This document shows positions 34,283 through 42,653 of a stretch of 64,000 nt of DNA, one piece after another; position 1 is the first letter of the stretch, and every line of letters begins with the position of its first letter. The position numbers and the translations under genes were made by a program. The stretch spans positions 115,001 through 179,000 of the forward strand of contig NZ_JAGSOH010000003.1 of NCBI RefSeq assembly GCF_018139625.1. The letters are read 5' to 3'. The notes beneath the pieces are model-generated. The model did no database searches. It was not told the DNA's origin and was given only the letters and a program-made list of their open reading frames with translations. Origin of the DNA: Actinospica acidithermotolerans (GTDB lineage Bacteria; Actinomycetota; Actinomycetes; Streptomycetales; Catenulisporaceae).

Positions 34283-34377
34283 GTGACTTGCTGAACATAG
34301 CCCGCTTCGGGGAAGCTGACAAGGACGGCGAGGCCACCGCGTCGGAACCGGGTGGGATGCGCACGAAAGGGAGATGC

Positions 34378-35406
34378 ATGGAGCAGCCGAAGCCGCGACC
34401 GGTGACGATCCGGGACGTGGCGGCGCTTGCCGGGGTTTCCGCGGGCACCGCCTCGAAGGCCCTGAACAACCAGGGCCAACTGCGGCAGGAAACCCGCGAC
34501 CGGGTGCTCGCCGCGGCGAAGGGACTCAAATTCCGGCCGAACGAGACGGCCCGCAGCCTGGGCAGCGAACGCACCTTCACGGTCGGCCTGCTGACCACCG
34601 ACAGCATCGGCCGGTTCAGCATCCCTGTGCTGCTCGGCGCCGAGGACGCGCTGGCCGCCGGGACGATCCTGGTGTTCCTGTGCGACACGCGCGAGGACCC
34701 GATCCGCGAGCGGCACTATGTGGAGACGCTGCTCTCCCGCCGGGTCGACGGGTTCATCGTCACCGGACGCAGGTCGGATCCGAGGACGCCGCTGGCCGTC
34801 GACGTCCCGGTGCCGGTCGTCTACGCCCTCACGCCCTCCAGCGATCCGGCGGACTGCTCGGTCGTGGCCGACGACGAGCAGGCGGGCCGCCTCGCCGGGG
34901 AGCACCTGATCGCCACCGGACGCAGCGCGATCGCGCACATCACCGGCCCCGCGAGTTTCGACGCGGTGGGCAACCGGGAGCGGGGGCTGCGGACCGCGCT
35001 CTCCAGCAGCGGCCTGAGCCTCGTCGGGCCGGGCGTGCTGTACGGCGAGTGGTCGGAGGCGTGGGGCCGCCGCGCGGCGCAGATCCTGCTGCGGTCGGGT
35101 GCGCAGTTCGACGGCGTCTACTGCGGCAGCGACCAGATCGCCCGGGGCGCCGCCGAGGTCCTGGCGGCATCCGGTCGCGCGGTGCCCGACGACGTGGCCC
35201 TCGTCGGCACCGACAACTGGGACATCCTGGTCGAGGGACGCACCCCGACCCTCACCACCATCGACCTGAACCTGCACGAGGTCGGCCGCCGGGCCGCCCA
35301 GCGCCTGCTGGCCGCCATCGACGGCGAGCCGACCCAGGGCCTGGAAACCTGCCCAAGCCGACTGGTGATGCGCGAATCCACCGAGCTCCAGCGCGTGCGC
35401 GACTGA
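34378..35406 (+). CDS. LacI-family transcriptional regulator
   Basis: A 342-residue LacI/GalR-type repressor. The start at 34378 has GGGAG about six bases upstream; the frame is open a long way further but only this start gives the standard N-terminus. The HTH is residues 9-33 (VTIRDVAALAGVSAGTASKA), followed by a hinge helix PNETARSLGS and the periplasmic-binding-protein-like sensor domain (TFTVGLLTTDSIGRF ... VDGFIVTGRR ... ALVGTDNWDILV). It is divergent from the GH127-importer operon and is its likely repressor, with an arabinose-containing sugar as possible inducer. It may also recognise the palindrome at 35443. Whether it binds the TTGCATCGTTGCAA set elsewhere in the island is open. Confidence 0.92.
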   Translation: MEQPKPRPVTIRDVAALAGVSAGTASKALNNQGQLRQETRDRVLAAAKGLKFRPNETARSLGSERTFTVGLLTTDSIGRFSIPVLLGAEDALAAGTILVFLCDTREDPIRERHYVETLLSRRVDGFIVTGRRSDPRTPLAVDVPVPVVYALTPSSDPADCSVVADDEQAGRLAGEHLIATGRSAIAHITGPASFDAVGNRERGLRTALSSSGLSLVGPGVLYGEWSEAWGRRAAQILLRSGAQFDGVYCGSDQIARGAAEVLAASGRAVPDDVALVGTDNWDILVEGRTPTLTTIDLNLHEVGRRAAQRLLAAIDGEPTQGLETCPSRLVMRESTELQRVRD

Positions 35407-35442
35407 GCGCACTCCAGCCGGCGGCGCTATGGGAAGGATCGC

Positions 35443-35456
35443 GGAAACCGGTTTCC
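35443..35456. promoter_or_regulatory. Perfect 14-bp palindrome, probable LacI-family operator
   Basis: GGAAACCGGTTTCC is a perfect palindrome with the central CG typical of LacI-family sites. It starts 36 bp after the LacI stop and about 65 bp before the homology in the truncated secreted-protein gene. It may be the original control site of that gene. Confidence 0.55.
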
Positions 35457-35507
35457 TTCCGTGCCGCCGCGTGTGGTCCGGGCCGAGCACGCGCACTGAA
35501 GCGGAGG

Positions 35508-36941
35508 TCCTCGCAGTTCGTCCCGTATCAGAGCGGCGGCGTGCTGTCCGGCATCTGGTACGACGACTCGACCTACCCGTCGAACCCGAACGGCAATGCC
35601 TTGGCTCAGGAGGCGACCAACGCCGCGGCCCACTTCGGCAACACCACCGCCGCGTCCAACCGCAACTCCTACTACGTGGTCCTCTCCCCGCACGGCACCG
35701 GCCCGGACAACTACCAGAGCACTTCCACCGGGTACTGCGCTTGGCACGACTACACCGGCGACAGCGCGAACCTCTCCGGCGGCGCGGTCGCCACGCCGTA
35801 CGGGAACATCGCCTTCAGCAACCAGCCGTACAACATGGACTTCACCTACCTCGGCCAGAGCGAGTGCGGCGTCGGCTTCGTCAACGGCTCCTCCGGCACC
35901 CTCGACGGCTACACGATGACCATGGGCCACGAGTTCTCCGAAATGGAGTCGGACGTCGACCCGAGCTCGGCCTGGGTCAACCCGGGAACCAACGGCGGAA
36001 CGAAGTACTATGAGAACGGCGACGAGTGCGCCTGGATCCAGCCCGGCCAGCCCGGCGGCGCCGCGAACGTCACCTTCGGCTCCGCCGGCACCTTCGCCGA
36101 GCAGTCGATCTGGTCCAACGACGACAACAGCTGCGACATCTCCCACCCCATCGTCAGCCACGGGACCAGCAGCGGCAACACCGTCACGGTGACCAACCCC
36201 GGCAACCAGACCGGCACGGTCGGCACCGCAACGTCCCTTCAGCTCGCCGCGACCGACTCGGCCTCCGGCCAGACCCTGACCTACTCGGCCAGCGGCCTGC
36301 CCGCCGGGCTGTCGATCAGCGCTTCCGGCGACATCACCGGAACCCCGACGACGGCCGGAACCTCCGACACCACCGTCACCGCCACCGACTCCACCGGCGC
36401 GGCCGGCTCGACCAGCTTCACCTGGACCATCAGCTCCTCTAGCGGTGGAGGCGGCTGCCCCGCGGCGCAGCTGATCGTCAACGGCGGCTTCGAGAACGGC
36501 ACTTCGCCCTGGACCGGCACCACTGGTTCGATCCTCGAGCCCGCTCTCTACGGCGGTACGGCGCACACCGGCAACTACGCCGCCTGGCTCGACGGCTACG
36601 GCTACCCGGCGACCGACACCCTCGCTCTGACCGTCACCATCCCGTCGACCTGCAAGAGCGCAACGTACGCGTTCTGGCGCGACATCAGCACCCAGGAGAT
36701 CACCTCGACGAATGCCGACGACACCCTCAAGGTGCAGGTCCTCAACCCCTCCGGGACCGTGCTGGCCACACTGCACACCTACAGCAACCTGGACGCCGAC
36801 AACACGTACGACCGGTCGAGCTTCTCGCTGAACCAGTTCATCGGCCAGAAGATCACCCTTAAGTTCACCGGAACCGAGACCGACGCGAATGGCGGGACGA
36901 CGAACTTCCTCCTGGACGACGTCGCCTTGAACGTGAACTGA
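35508..36941 (+). pseudogene. 5'-truncated secreted protein with GHEFSE motif, Ig-like and beta-sandwich domains
   Basis: About 477 codons of clear coding sequence end at 36941 but lack any acceptable start: no signal peptide, no ribosome site, and no in-frame ATG or GTG before the homology begins at SSQFVPYQSGGVLSGIWY. Related actinomycete proteins are secreted and considerably longer at the N-terminus. The body contains NRNSYYVVLSPHGTGPDNYQ, TMTMGHEFSEMESDVDP (HEFSE sits where a protease-like HExxH might be, but the second His is absent) and DECAWIQPGQPGG. Then follow a putative Ig (He_PIG) domain (LTYSASGLPAGLSISASGDI) and a C-terminal lectin-like beta-sandwich (VNGGFENGTSPW). The part after the truncation is undamaged, so the event may be recent. 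Confidence 0.7.
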
Positions 36942-37509
36942 TCTGAGGAGGGCAGTCACCGCTCTCGTCACGCAGACAGACCGGGCCCGGCGCCCCGCCG
37001 CACTCAAGCGAGGGCCGGGGGCCTTTCGCCTACGGGAACCAGGGCAGATGGCGACCCGGCCACCAAGGGCGTCGCACTGCGCGGAACGGATTCGGCGTGC
37101 ACCGGGGTCTGGTACCCGGGCGCCGATCGCGTCAAGACAATCCGCGACCAGTCCCGTCGGTGACCCGCTCGCGGTCGCTCCTCCAGCCGTGCCTGGAGAA
37201 GCGCGAGCGGGCGCGCCCGGGGTGCCGACGATGTCTGCCTGGAAGGTGGCGGCGCGGGCGGAGCAATAAATCAGCCACCTGCTCCGCCTGGATGGACGGA
37301 GCCATCGCGGGCAGCCACCGTCACGCTCTGATGCGAGTGCCGGGGGGCGGCTAGATTCACGCATCATTTCTGCACGGTTCTGCTTGGTATCTTGATTAAT
37401 CGACCAGGAGTGAGCAAGATGAGGTCGTAGAATCACGAGACCCGAGGGCCGCGGGCGGTCTTGCGCCGCACGCGGTCCTCTCAGCGCAGAGGGAAAAGCG
37501 ATCCGACGC
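36942..37509. other. Intergenic region before the aga-like locus
   Basis: No gene is supported in these 568 bp. Just after 36950 there is a loose GC stem (GGGCCCGGC against GGCCGGGGGCC, about 36988-37022) followed by TTT that may be the terminator of the truncated gene. The last 150 bp are less GC-rich and contain the probable control site at 37360-37384. Short frames in between show no family resemblance. Confidence 0.4.
37360..37384. promoter_or_regulatory. Candidate DeoR/AgaR-type site upstream of the GatZ-like gene
   Basis: Contains CGCATCAT (37360-37367) and TGCACGGTTCTGCT (37371-37384). Both elements recur upstream of the ROK kinase (42257-42264 exact, and 42226-42239 with 12 of 14 matches). 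A motif shared by the two transcription units of one pathway, next to a DeoR-type gene, is a good candidate operator. Confidence 0.45.
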
Positions 37510-38841
37510 ATGGTGAACCATCTGAGGGAGACGATCCGCCGGCACAAAGCCGGTGCCGCGGAAGGCGTGTACTCGGTGTGCTCCGCGCACCCGCTGGTCC
37601 TCGAGGCGGCTATCCGGCAGACCCTCGCCGACGGCGGGTACCTGCTGGTGGAGGCCACCTCCAACCAGGTCGACCAGTTCGGCGGGTACACGGGTATGAC
37701 GCCCCCGGAGTTCCGCGACCTGGTTTTGCGCCTCGCGGACCGACACGGGCTCGACCGCTGGCGCGTCGTGCTGGGCGGGGACCACCTGGGGCCGAACCGC
37801 TGGCGCGACCGGCCGGCCGAGGAGGCGCTCGCGCTCGCCGAAGAACTGGTCGCCGCGTACGTTTCCGCCGGCTACACGAAGATCCACCTCGATTGCAGCA
37901 TGGCCTGCGCCGGAGATCCCGAGCCGCCCGGCGACGAGCTCGTCGCGGCACGCGCCGCCCGCCTGCTGCGCGTCGCCGAGGAGACCGCCTCCCGCGCGGG
38001 CGCTGCCGACTCCGTCTGCTATGTCATCGGCACCGAAGTACCCGTGCCCGGCGGCGCGCACGAGACACTCGGCCGTCTCACCGCCACGCCCGCTTCCGCC
38101 GCCCGCCACACCCTCGAGCGCCACCGGGAGGCGTTCTCCGCGCTCGGACTCGACAGCGTCTGGCCGCGCGTCGTGGCCCTCGTCGTGCAGCCGGCGGTCG
38201 AGTTCGACCACCTGCAGGTCATCGACTACGACCGCTCGGGAACGCGCGAGCTCCGCACCGTCCTCGAAGACGAGCCGCACCTCGTCTTCGAGGCGCATTC
38301 CACCGATTACCAGACCGCGGCACACCTGACCGAGCTCGTCGAGGATCACTGGGCGATCCTCAAGGTCGGGCCCGGCTTGACGTTCGCGTTGCGCGAAGCG
38401 CTCTTCGCGCTCGCCCGCATCGAGGCGGAACTGCTGCCCGCCGACGAATGCTCGGATTTGGCCGAGGTCGTCGACGAGGTCATGGTCGCCCGCCCCGGAT
38501 ACTGGGAGGGCTACTATCCGGGGAGCCCGGCGGAGCAGAAGATCGCCCGCAGCTACAGCTACAGCGATCGGCTGCGCTACTACTGGGCCGACGCCGAAGT
38601 AGAGGCCGCCGTGCAGCGGCTCTTCGCGAACCTCGCTGCCATCGAGATACCGCTCCCCCTGGTCAGCCAGTTCCTGCCGGAACAGTATTCGCGCGTCCGC
38701 AGGGGGGAACTCACCGCGACGCCGCACGAACTCGCGATCGACCGGGTACGAGACGCGTTGCGCACCTACTCGGCGGCGACGACCGCTGCCGGCCGCGCAG
38801 CAATCGAGACCACCGAAGACCGGGAAGCCGTTCATGTCTGA
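37510..38841 (+). CDS. agaZ: Tagatose-bisphosphate aldolase non-catalytic subunit type protein (AgaZ/GatZ/KbaZ)
   Basis: A 443-residue GatZ/KbaZ-family protein. The N-terminal block GVYSVCSAHPLVLEAAI, then LLVEATSNQVDQFGGYTGM, VVLGGDHLGPNRW and YTKIHLDCSMACAGD are diagnostic. In enterobacteria this protein stabilises the class II tagatose-1,6-bisphosphate aldolase GatY/KbaY in galactitol and N-acetylgalactosamine catabolism. No GatY/KbaY gene is present here, so either it is encoded elsewhere or the protein works alone. Its stop overlaps the start of the AgaS-type gene by 8 bp. Ribosome-site support for the ATG is weak (GAGGG is 16 bases upstream); GTG at 37513 is an alternative. The locus context favours the Aga (amino-sugar) role. 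Confidence 0.85.
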   Translation: MVNHLRETIRRHKAGAAEGVYSVCSAHPLVLEAAIRQTLADGGYLLVEATSNQVDQFGGYTGMTPPEFRDLVLRLADRHGLDRWRVVLGGDHLGPNRWRDRPAEEALALAEELVAAYVSAGYTKIHLDCSMACAGDPEPPGDELVAARAARLLRVAEETASRAGAADSVCYVIGTEVPVPGGAHETLGRLTATPASAARHTLERHREAFSALGLDSVWPRVVALVVQPAVEFDHLQVIDYDRSGTRELRTVLEDEPHLVFEAHSTDYQTAAHLTELVEDHWAILKVGPGLTFALREALFALARIEAELLPADECSDLAEVVDEVMVARPGYWEGYYPGSPAEQKIARSYSYSDRLRYYWADAEVEAAVQRLFANLAAIEIPLPLVSQFLPEQYSRVRRGELTATPHELAIDRVRDALRTYSAATTAAGRAAIETTEDREAVHV

Positions 38842-40021
38842 CGCCGCGGCACTGACCGCCGATCTCTCGAGCACGGCCACCTACCGCGAAATCATCCAGC
38901 AGCCGGATGTATGGCGGGAGACCGCGCGGATCGTCGGGGCGCAGCGCCCTACGCTCGACGACTTCCTCGCGCCGCTCCTGCGCCGAGAGGATCTGCGCGT
39001 CGTGCTCACGGGTGCGGGAACGTCCGCGTTCATCGGGCAGATCGCCGCGCCGTCACTCGGCGCGCGGCTCGGCCGGCGGGTCGAGGCGGTGGCCACCACC
39101 GACCTGGTCTCCCACCCCGGCGCCTACCTGCCGCAGGACGTCCCGACGCTGCTGGTCTCGTTCGCCCGCTCCGGCGACTCGCCCGAGAGCACGGCGGCCA
39201 CGGAACTGGCGGACCGCTTCTTAGGCGAGGTGAGCCACCTGATCATCACCTGCAATCCGGAAGGCGCTCTCAATCGCGCCCACAAGGCCCGCCCGGGCTC
39301 GTTCGTCCTGCTCATGCCGGAGCGATCGCATGACGACGGCTTCGCGATGACTTCGAGCTTCACGTCGATGCTGCTCGCGGTGCTGCTCGCCTTCCGCGGT
39401 GACGACGATGTCTCGGTCGACGCGCTCGCCGGCGCGGCCGAGCAGTTGCTGGCCCAGCGGACGCGGATCGCGGCGCTCGCCGACTGCGTCCCGCAGCGGC
39501 TGGTCTACCTGGGCGGCGGTCCGCTGGCCGGGCTGGCCCGCGAGGCGGCGCTCAAGACGCTCGAACTGACCGCCGGCCGAGTGGTCGCCTACCACGACTC
39601 GTCCCTGGGCTTCCGTCACGGGCCCAAGGCCGTGCTCAACGCCCACTCGCTCGCCGTCGTCTTCCGGTCCGCCGACCCCTACAGCGGCGCCTACGACGAG
39701 GACATCGTCGAGGAGCTGCGCGGCACGCTCGGGCGGAGCAGGGTGCTGACGGTCTCGGTCGGCCAGGCGGGCGGGCCGCAGTCCGCGAGCGCGAGTGCGG
39801 ATTGGACACTGGCTGGGCTCGAGGCGCTCGACGACGCGTATCTCGCCGTGGTCTACATCGTGTTCGCGCAACTGTTCGCGCTCTACTGCTCGGCCGCGCT
39901 CGGGCTCACTCCGGACAATCCGTTCCCGCGTGGGGACGTGAACCGTGTCGTCAAGGGAGTGACGATACACCCGCTGATCGATGCGCCCGCGCCGGACTGC
40001 GCGGCGGAACGCCGCCCGTAA
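38834..40021 (+). CDS. agaS: SIS-domain isomerase/deaminase, AgaS type
   Basis: A 395-residue protein with two sugar-isomerase (SIS) domains. The first has LTGAGTSAFIGQIAAPSLG and LLVSFARSGDSPESTAA; the second has VYLGGGPLAGLAREAALKTLELT and HDSSLGFRHGPKAVLN. This is the AgaS family: galactosamine-6-phosphate deaminase/isomerase giving tagatose-6-phosphate. The start overlaps the AgaZ-like gene by 8 bp, so the two are coupled. Together they would follow a deacetylase and feed the tagatose pathway. The gene converges with the frameshifted deacetylase, 30 bp away. Confidence 0.88.
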   Translation: MSDAAALTADLSSTATYREIIQQPDVWRETARIVGAQRPTLDDFLAPLLRREDLRVVLTGAGTSAFIGQIAAPSLGARLGRRVEAVATTDLVSHPGAYLPQDVPTLLVSFARSGDSPESTAATELADRFLGEVSHLIITCNPEGALNRAHKARPGSFVLLMPERSHDDGFAMTSSFTSMLLAVLLAFRGDDDVSVDALAGAAEQLLAQRTRIAALADCVPQRLVYLGGGPLAGLAREAALKTLELTAGRVVAYHDSSLGFRHGPKAVLNAHSLAVVFRSADPYSGAYDEDIVEELRGTLGRSRVLTVSVGQAGGPQSASASADWTLAGLEALDDAYLAVVYIVFAQLFALYCSAALGLTPDNPFPRGDVNRVVKGVTIHPLIDAPAPDCAAERRP

Positions 40022-40051
40022 GGGTATTGAGAACTGCGCGGCCGTGCCCGG

Positions 40052-41216
40052 TCACTTCGCATGCGGTGGCATGCGGGCTGACCGGGCGGCGGTCGCCGGG
40101 ACCCAACGGCCGCGCCGCATCACTGCACGCACCGTCAGGTCGTCGTCCAAGTGCACGAGGTCGGCCGCCCGCCCGATGGCGATCTGGCCGCAACTGCCGT
40201 CGAGACCAAGCGCCCGAGCCGGGGTCGAGGTCACGGCGGCGAGCGCGTCCAGGAACGGGACGCCGCATTGCACCGCGGTCCGCAGTGCCCGATCCATGGT
40301 CAGCGTGCTGCCGGCGAGCGAACTGCCGTCGCTCAGCTCGGCCCGTCCAGCCGTGACTTTCACCTTCAGCGATCCGAGCAGGTACTCACCGTCCGGACTG
40401 CCCGTCGCGGCCATAGCGTCCGTGATCAATGCGAGGCGGCCCGTCGCCGCGGCCGCGGTGCGGCGCACTGTGGCAGGGTGCAGATGGACGCCGTCCGCGA
40501 TGAGCTCGATGGTCACCGATTCGTGATCGAGAAGCGCGGCGACCGGCCCCGGGGGCCCGGCCGAGGATCGGGGGCATCCCGTTATAAAGGTGCGTAGCCA
40601 CGCTCGCCCCCGCCGCGATCGCCGCGAGGGTGGTTTCGTAGTCGGCGCCCGTATGGCCGATCGCTGCCACGACACCGGCCGCAGTGATCTGCTCGATCGC
40701 GGAAACAGCCTCGGGCAGTTCCGGCGCCAGGGTCATCAACCGCAGTGACCCGGGGGCGGCATCGAGCAGTGCTGCGATCGCGGTCCGGTCCGGTGCCCGC
40801 AGGGCCCGCGGGTCGTGTGCGCCGCAGTGCCGAGCGGAGAGGAAAGGCCCTTCGAGGTGGACGCCCGCCAGCGTGCCGTTCGCGACATACGGCGCCAGCG
40901 CGCGCAGCCGGTCTTCGAGAACGTCTACGGGGGCTGACACAAGGCTGGCGAGCATGGTGGTGGTGCCGTGTGCGAGATGATGACCGGTGACGGCGTCGAC
41001 CGCGGTGCCGCTCGCCTCGTCGAAGCTGAAGCCCGCGGCGCCGTGCACGTGCATGTCCACGAAGCCCGGCACGAGCCAGTGTCCGCTCATGTCCTGATCC
41101 GCCGGGCCGGTCGGCGTGCCGCTGCCCAGCGCTGAGATCCGACCGCCCTCCACCTTCAGCCATCCGGGCACGAGTACCCGGCCCCCGGCTGCGATCCGCG
41201 CGTTGGCGAGGATCAT
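40052..41216 (-). pseudogene. N-acetylglucosamine/galactosamine-6-phosphate deacetylase (NagA/AgaA) with a one-base frameshift
   Basis: Two overlapping frames together encode a full NagA-family amidohydrolase. The first part (41216 down to about 40555) gives FVDMHVHGAAGFSFDEA (metal-binding HxH), GVHLEGPFLS, AAIGHTGADY and ATHLYNGMPP. The second part (from about 40550 to 40052) continues PGPVAALLDHESVTIELIAD, GVHLHPATVR and LALITDAMAATG with the catalytic Asp. The switch falls in a CCCCGGGGG run at 40547-40555; removing one G restores the standard RAPGPVAALL. All catalytic residues are otherwise intact. It is either a true one-base pseudogene or a sequencing error in a homopolymer. Its start overlaps the ROK kinase stop (ATGA). 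Confidence 0.85.
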
Positions 41217-42139
41217 CGAGCGCACGTCTCGGCGAGCAGTTCGTGCGCGAGCAGGGCGCTGCCGAGACTCGCGGCCCGATCGCCGAGCGCCGCGCGCAGG
41301 AGCCGGGGCCTGCGCTGAAAGCTCAGGTTCGCGGTAAGCCGCTCGGCCACGGGCGTCATGAGGGCGTCGCCCGCTTCGGCGAGACCGCCCCCGAGGATGA
41401 CGGCCTCCGGCGCTAGCACACTGGCGACCCAGGCGAGAGCGCCGGCGAGGGCGTCGAGAGCCTCATTCCACGTGGTGAGCGCCGAGGAATCGCCGGCTCC
41501 GGCCAGTGCCACGACCTCTTCGGCGCCGGCGACCGGCCGACCGCTCCGTCGCGTGTAGCGGCGAGCGATGGCCGCGGCGGAGGCAATCGCTTCGAGGCAG
41601 CCGGTAGCGCCGCAGACGCAAGGCTCGCCGTGACCGACATCGGTGTGCCCGATCTCGCCCGCGTACCCGCCGGCGCTGTAGGGCCGCCCGTCGAGGATGA
41701 GCGCGGCGGCGATTCCGGTTCCGATCGGCACGAACACCACGCTGCGGAGGGTTCGGCCGCTGCCGAGCCGCGCTTCGGCCAAGCCTCCGACACGCACATC
41801 GTGACCGAACGCCGTCGGCAAACTCAGCCGCTCGGCGACCATGTCGCGCAGCGGCAAGTCGGACCAGCCGAGATTCTCCGAACGCATCGCGAGCCCGTCC
41901 GCATCCGCGACGACGCCCGGCACCGCGAGGCCTACCGCGCTCACCGGGCCGGGCGCCTGCTCGGACAGGGTCGCGACGCATGTGGCGATCGCGTCCGTGA
42001 GACGCTCGCCGATGTCCGCACCCCGACGCGGCGTCGGGCTCCGGAGGCCGGCGACGATCCTCCCGTCCGGGGCCGTCAGCACGCACTTGATGCTGGTGCC
42101 GCCGACGTCGACACCAGCTGCCAGCGGGTTCTCGGGCAT
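41213..42139 (-). CDS. ROK-family sugar kinase, probable amino-sugar kinase
   Basis: A 308-residue ROK kinase. The start at 42139 (MPENPLAAGVDVGGTS) has GAAGGATCAGG directly upstream; 19 further in-frame codons upstream lack support. The phosphate loop is AAGVDVGGTSIKCVL, the catalytic Asp is in AFGHDVRVGGLAEA, and the ROK zinc motif GHTDVGHGEPCVCGATGCLE is complete. There is no DNA-binding HTH, so this is an enzyme, not a regulator. It phosphorylates a hexose in the cytoplasm with ATP. Translationally coupled to the deacetylase, it most likely makes N-acetylhexosamine-6-phosphate, the deacetylase substrate, replacing a phosphotransferase step. Confidence 0.9.
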   Translation of the reverse strand: MPENPLAAGVDVGGTSIKCVLTAPDGRIVAGLRSPTPRRGADIGERLTDAIATCVATLSEQAPGPVSAVGLAVPGVVADADGLAMRSENLGWSDLPLRDMVAERLSLPTAFGHDVRVGGLAEARLGSGRTLRSVVFVPIGTGIAAALILDGRPYSAGGYAGEIGHTDVGHGEPCVCGATGCLEAIASAAAIARRYTRRSGRPVAGAEEVVALAGAGDSSALTTWNEALDALAGALAWVASVLAPEAVILGGGLAEAGDALMTPVAERLTANLSFQRRPRLLRAALGDRAASLGSALLAHELLAETCAR

Positions 42140-42225
42140 CCTGATCCTTCGGAGTCTGAATCGGAATCGATGAGGCAGAAACGGCGCGTTCGGCACGCCG
42201 TCCTCTCGGGCCAGTGCAGCCTACA

Positions 42226-42264
42226 TGCGCGATTCTGCTCAGTCTACATCTTCGTGCGCATCAT
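42226..42264. promoter_or_regulatory. Candidate DeoR/AgaR-type site upstream of the ROK kinase
   Basis: Carries TGCGCGATTCTGCT (42226-42239) and CGCATCAT (42257-42264), both shared with the region upstream of the AgaZ-like gene. It lies about 90-125 bp upstream of the kinase start, between the kinase and the permease remnant. Confidence 0.45.
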
Positions 42265-42303
42265 CACGCAAGACGCCGATCGGCCCCGAACGCGCAGAAC
42301 CGA

Positions 42304-42630
42304 TCAGAGGAGGCCGCGAGGGTGGACGGTACGAGCCGGTTGCGGGCACTGCGCCGGGTGACGCTGCCGCTCGCCTGGCCGGGCGTCGTCACCGCGCTGA
42401 TCTTCACCTTCATCGCCGCCTGGGACGAGTTCGTGGTGGCGTTGATCCTGACGAACAGTCCGTCGCACCAGCCCCTGGCGGTCGCCCTCGACAGCTACAT
42501 CGGCGGCTACCAGATCAACTGGGGCCACCTGTTCGCCGCGTCCGCGGTGGCGACCGTGCCGGTGATCATCCTGCTCGCCCTGATCGAGAGGAAAGTGGTC
42601 TCCGGTCTGACGGCCGGCTCGATCAAGTGA
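42304..42630 (+). pseudogene. 3' remnant of a MalG-type sugar ABC permease
   Basis: About 108 codons encode only the last third of a CUT1 permease. The remnant begins exactly at the EAA loop (EEAARVDGTSRLRALRRVTL) and runs through two further helices (WPGVVTALIFTFIAAWDEFV, and ASAVATVPVIILLALIE) to the canonical C-terminus LTAGSIK and a stop. The first four helices, the partner permease and the binding protein are missing, and what lies upstream does not resemble a permease. An amino-sugar importer was probably lost here by deletion or replacement. Confidence 0.82.
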
Positions 42631-42653
42631 CCAGGCAGAGGGCGGCCGGCGGC

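Noticed and set aside
32530..34377. Upstream extension of the LacI gene on the plus strand
   Set aside because: It lies opposite the GH127 gene and has no HTH or other domain; the ATG at 34378 has a good ribosome site and the standard N-terminus.
35497..35507. A start codon for the truncated secreted protein near its 5' end
   Set aside because: No in-frame ATG, GTG or TTG with a ribosome site or signal peptide was found before the homology; treated as truncated.
37396..38880. Long minus-strand frame opposite the AgaZ-like gene
   Set aside because: Gly/Arg/Glu-rich with no recognisable motif; the plus strand has diagnostic GatZ/KbaZ motifs.
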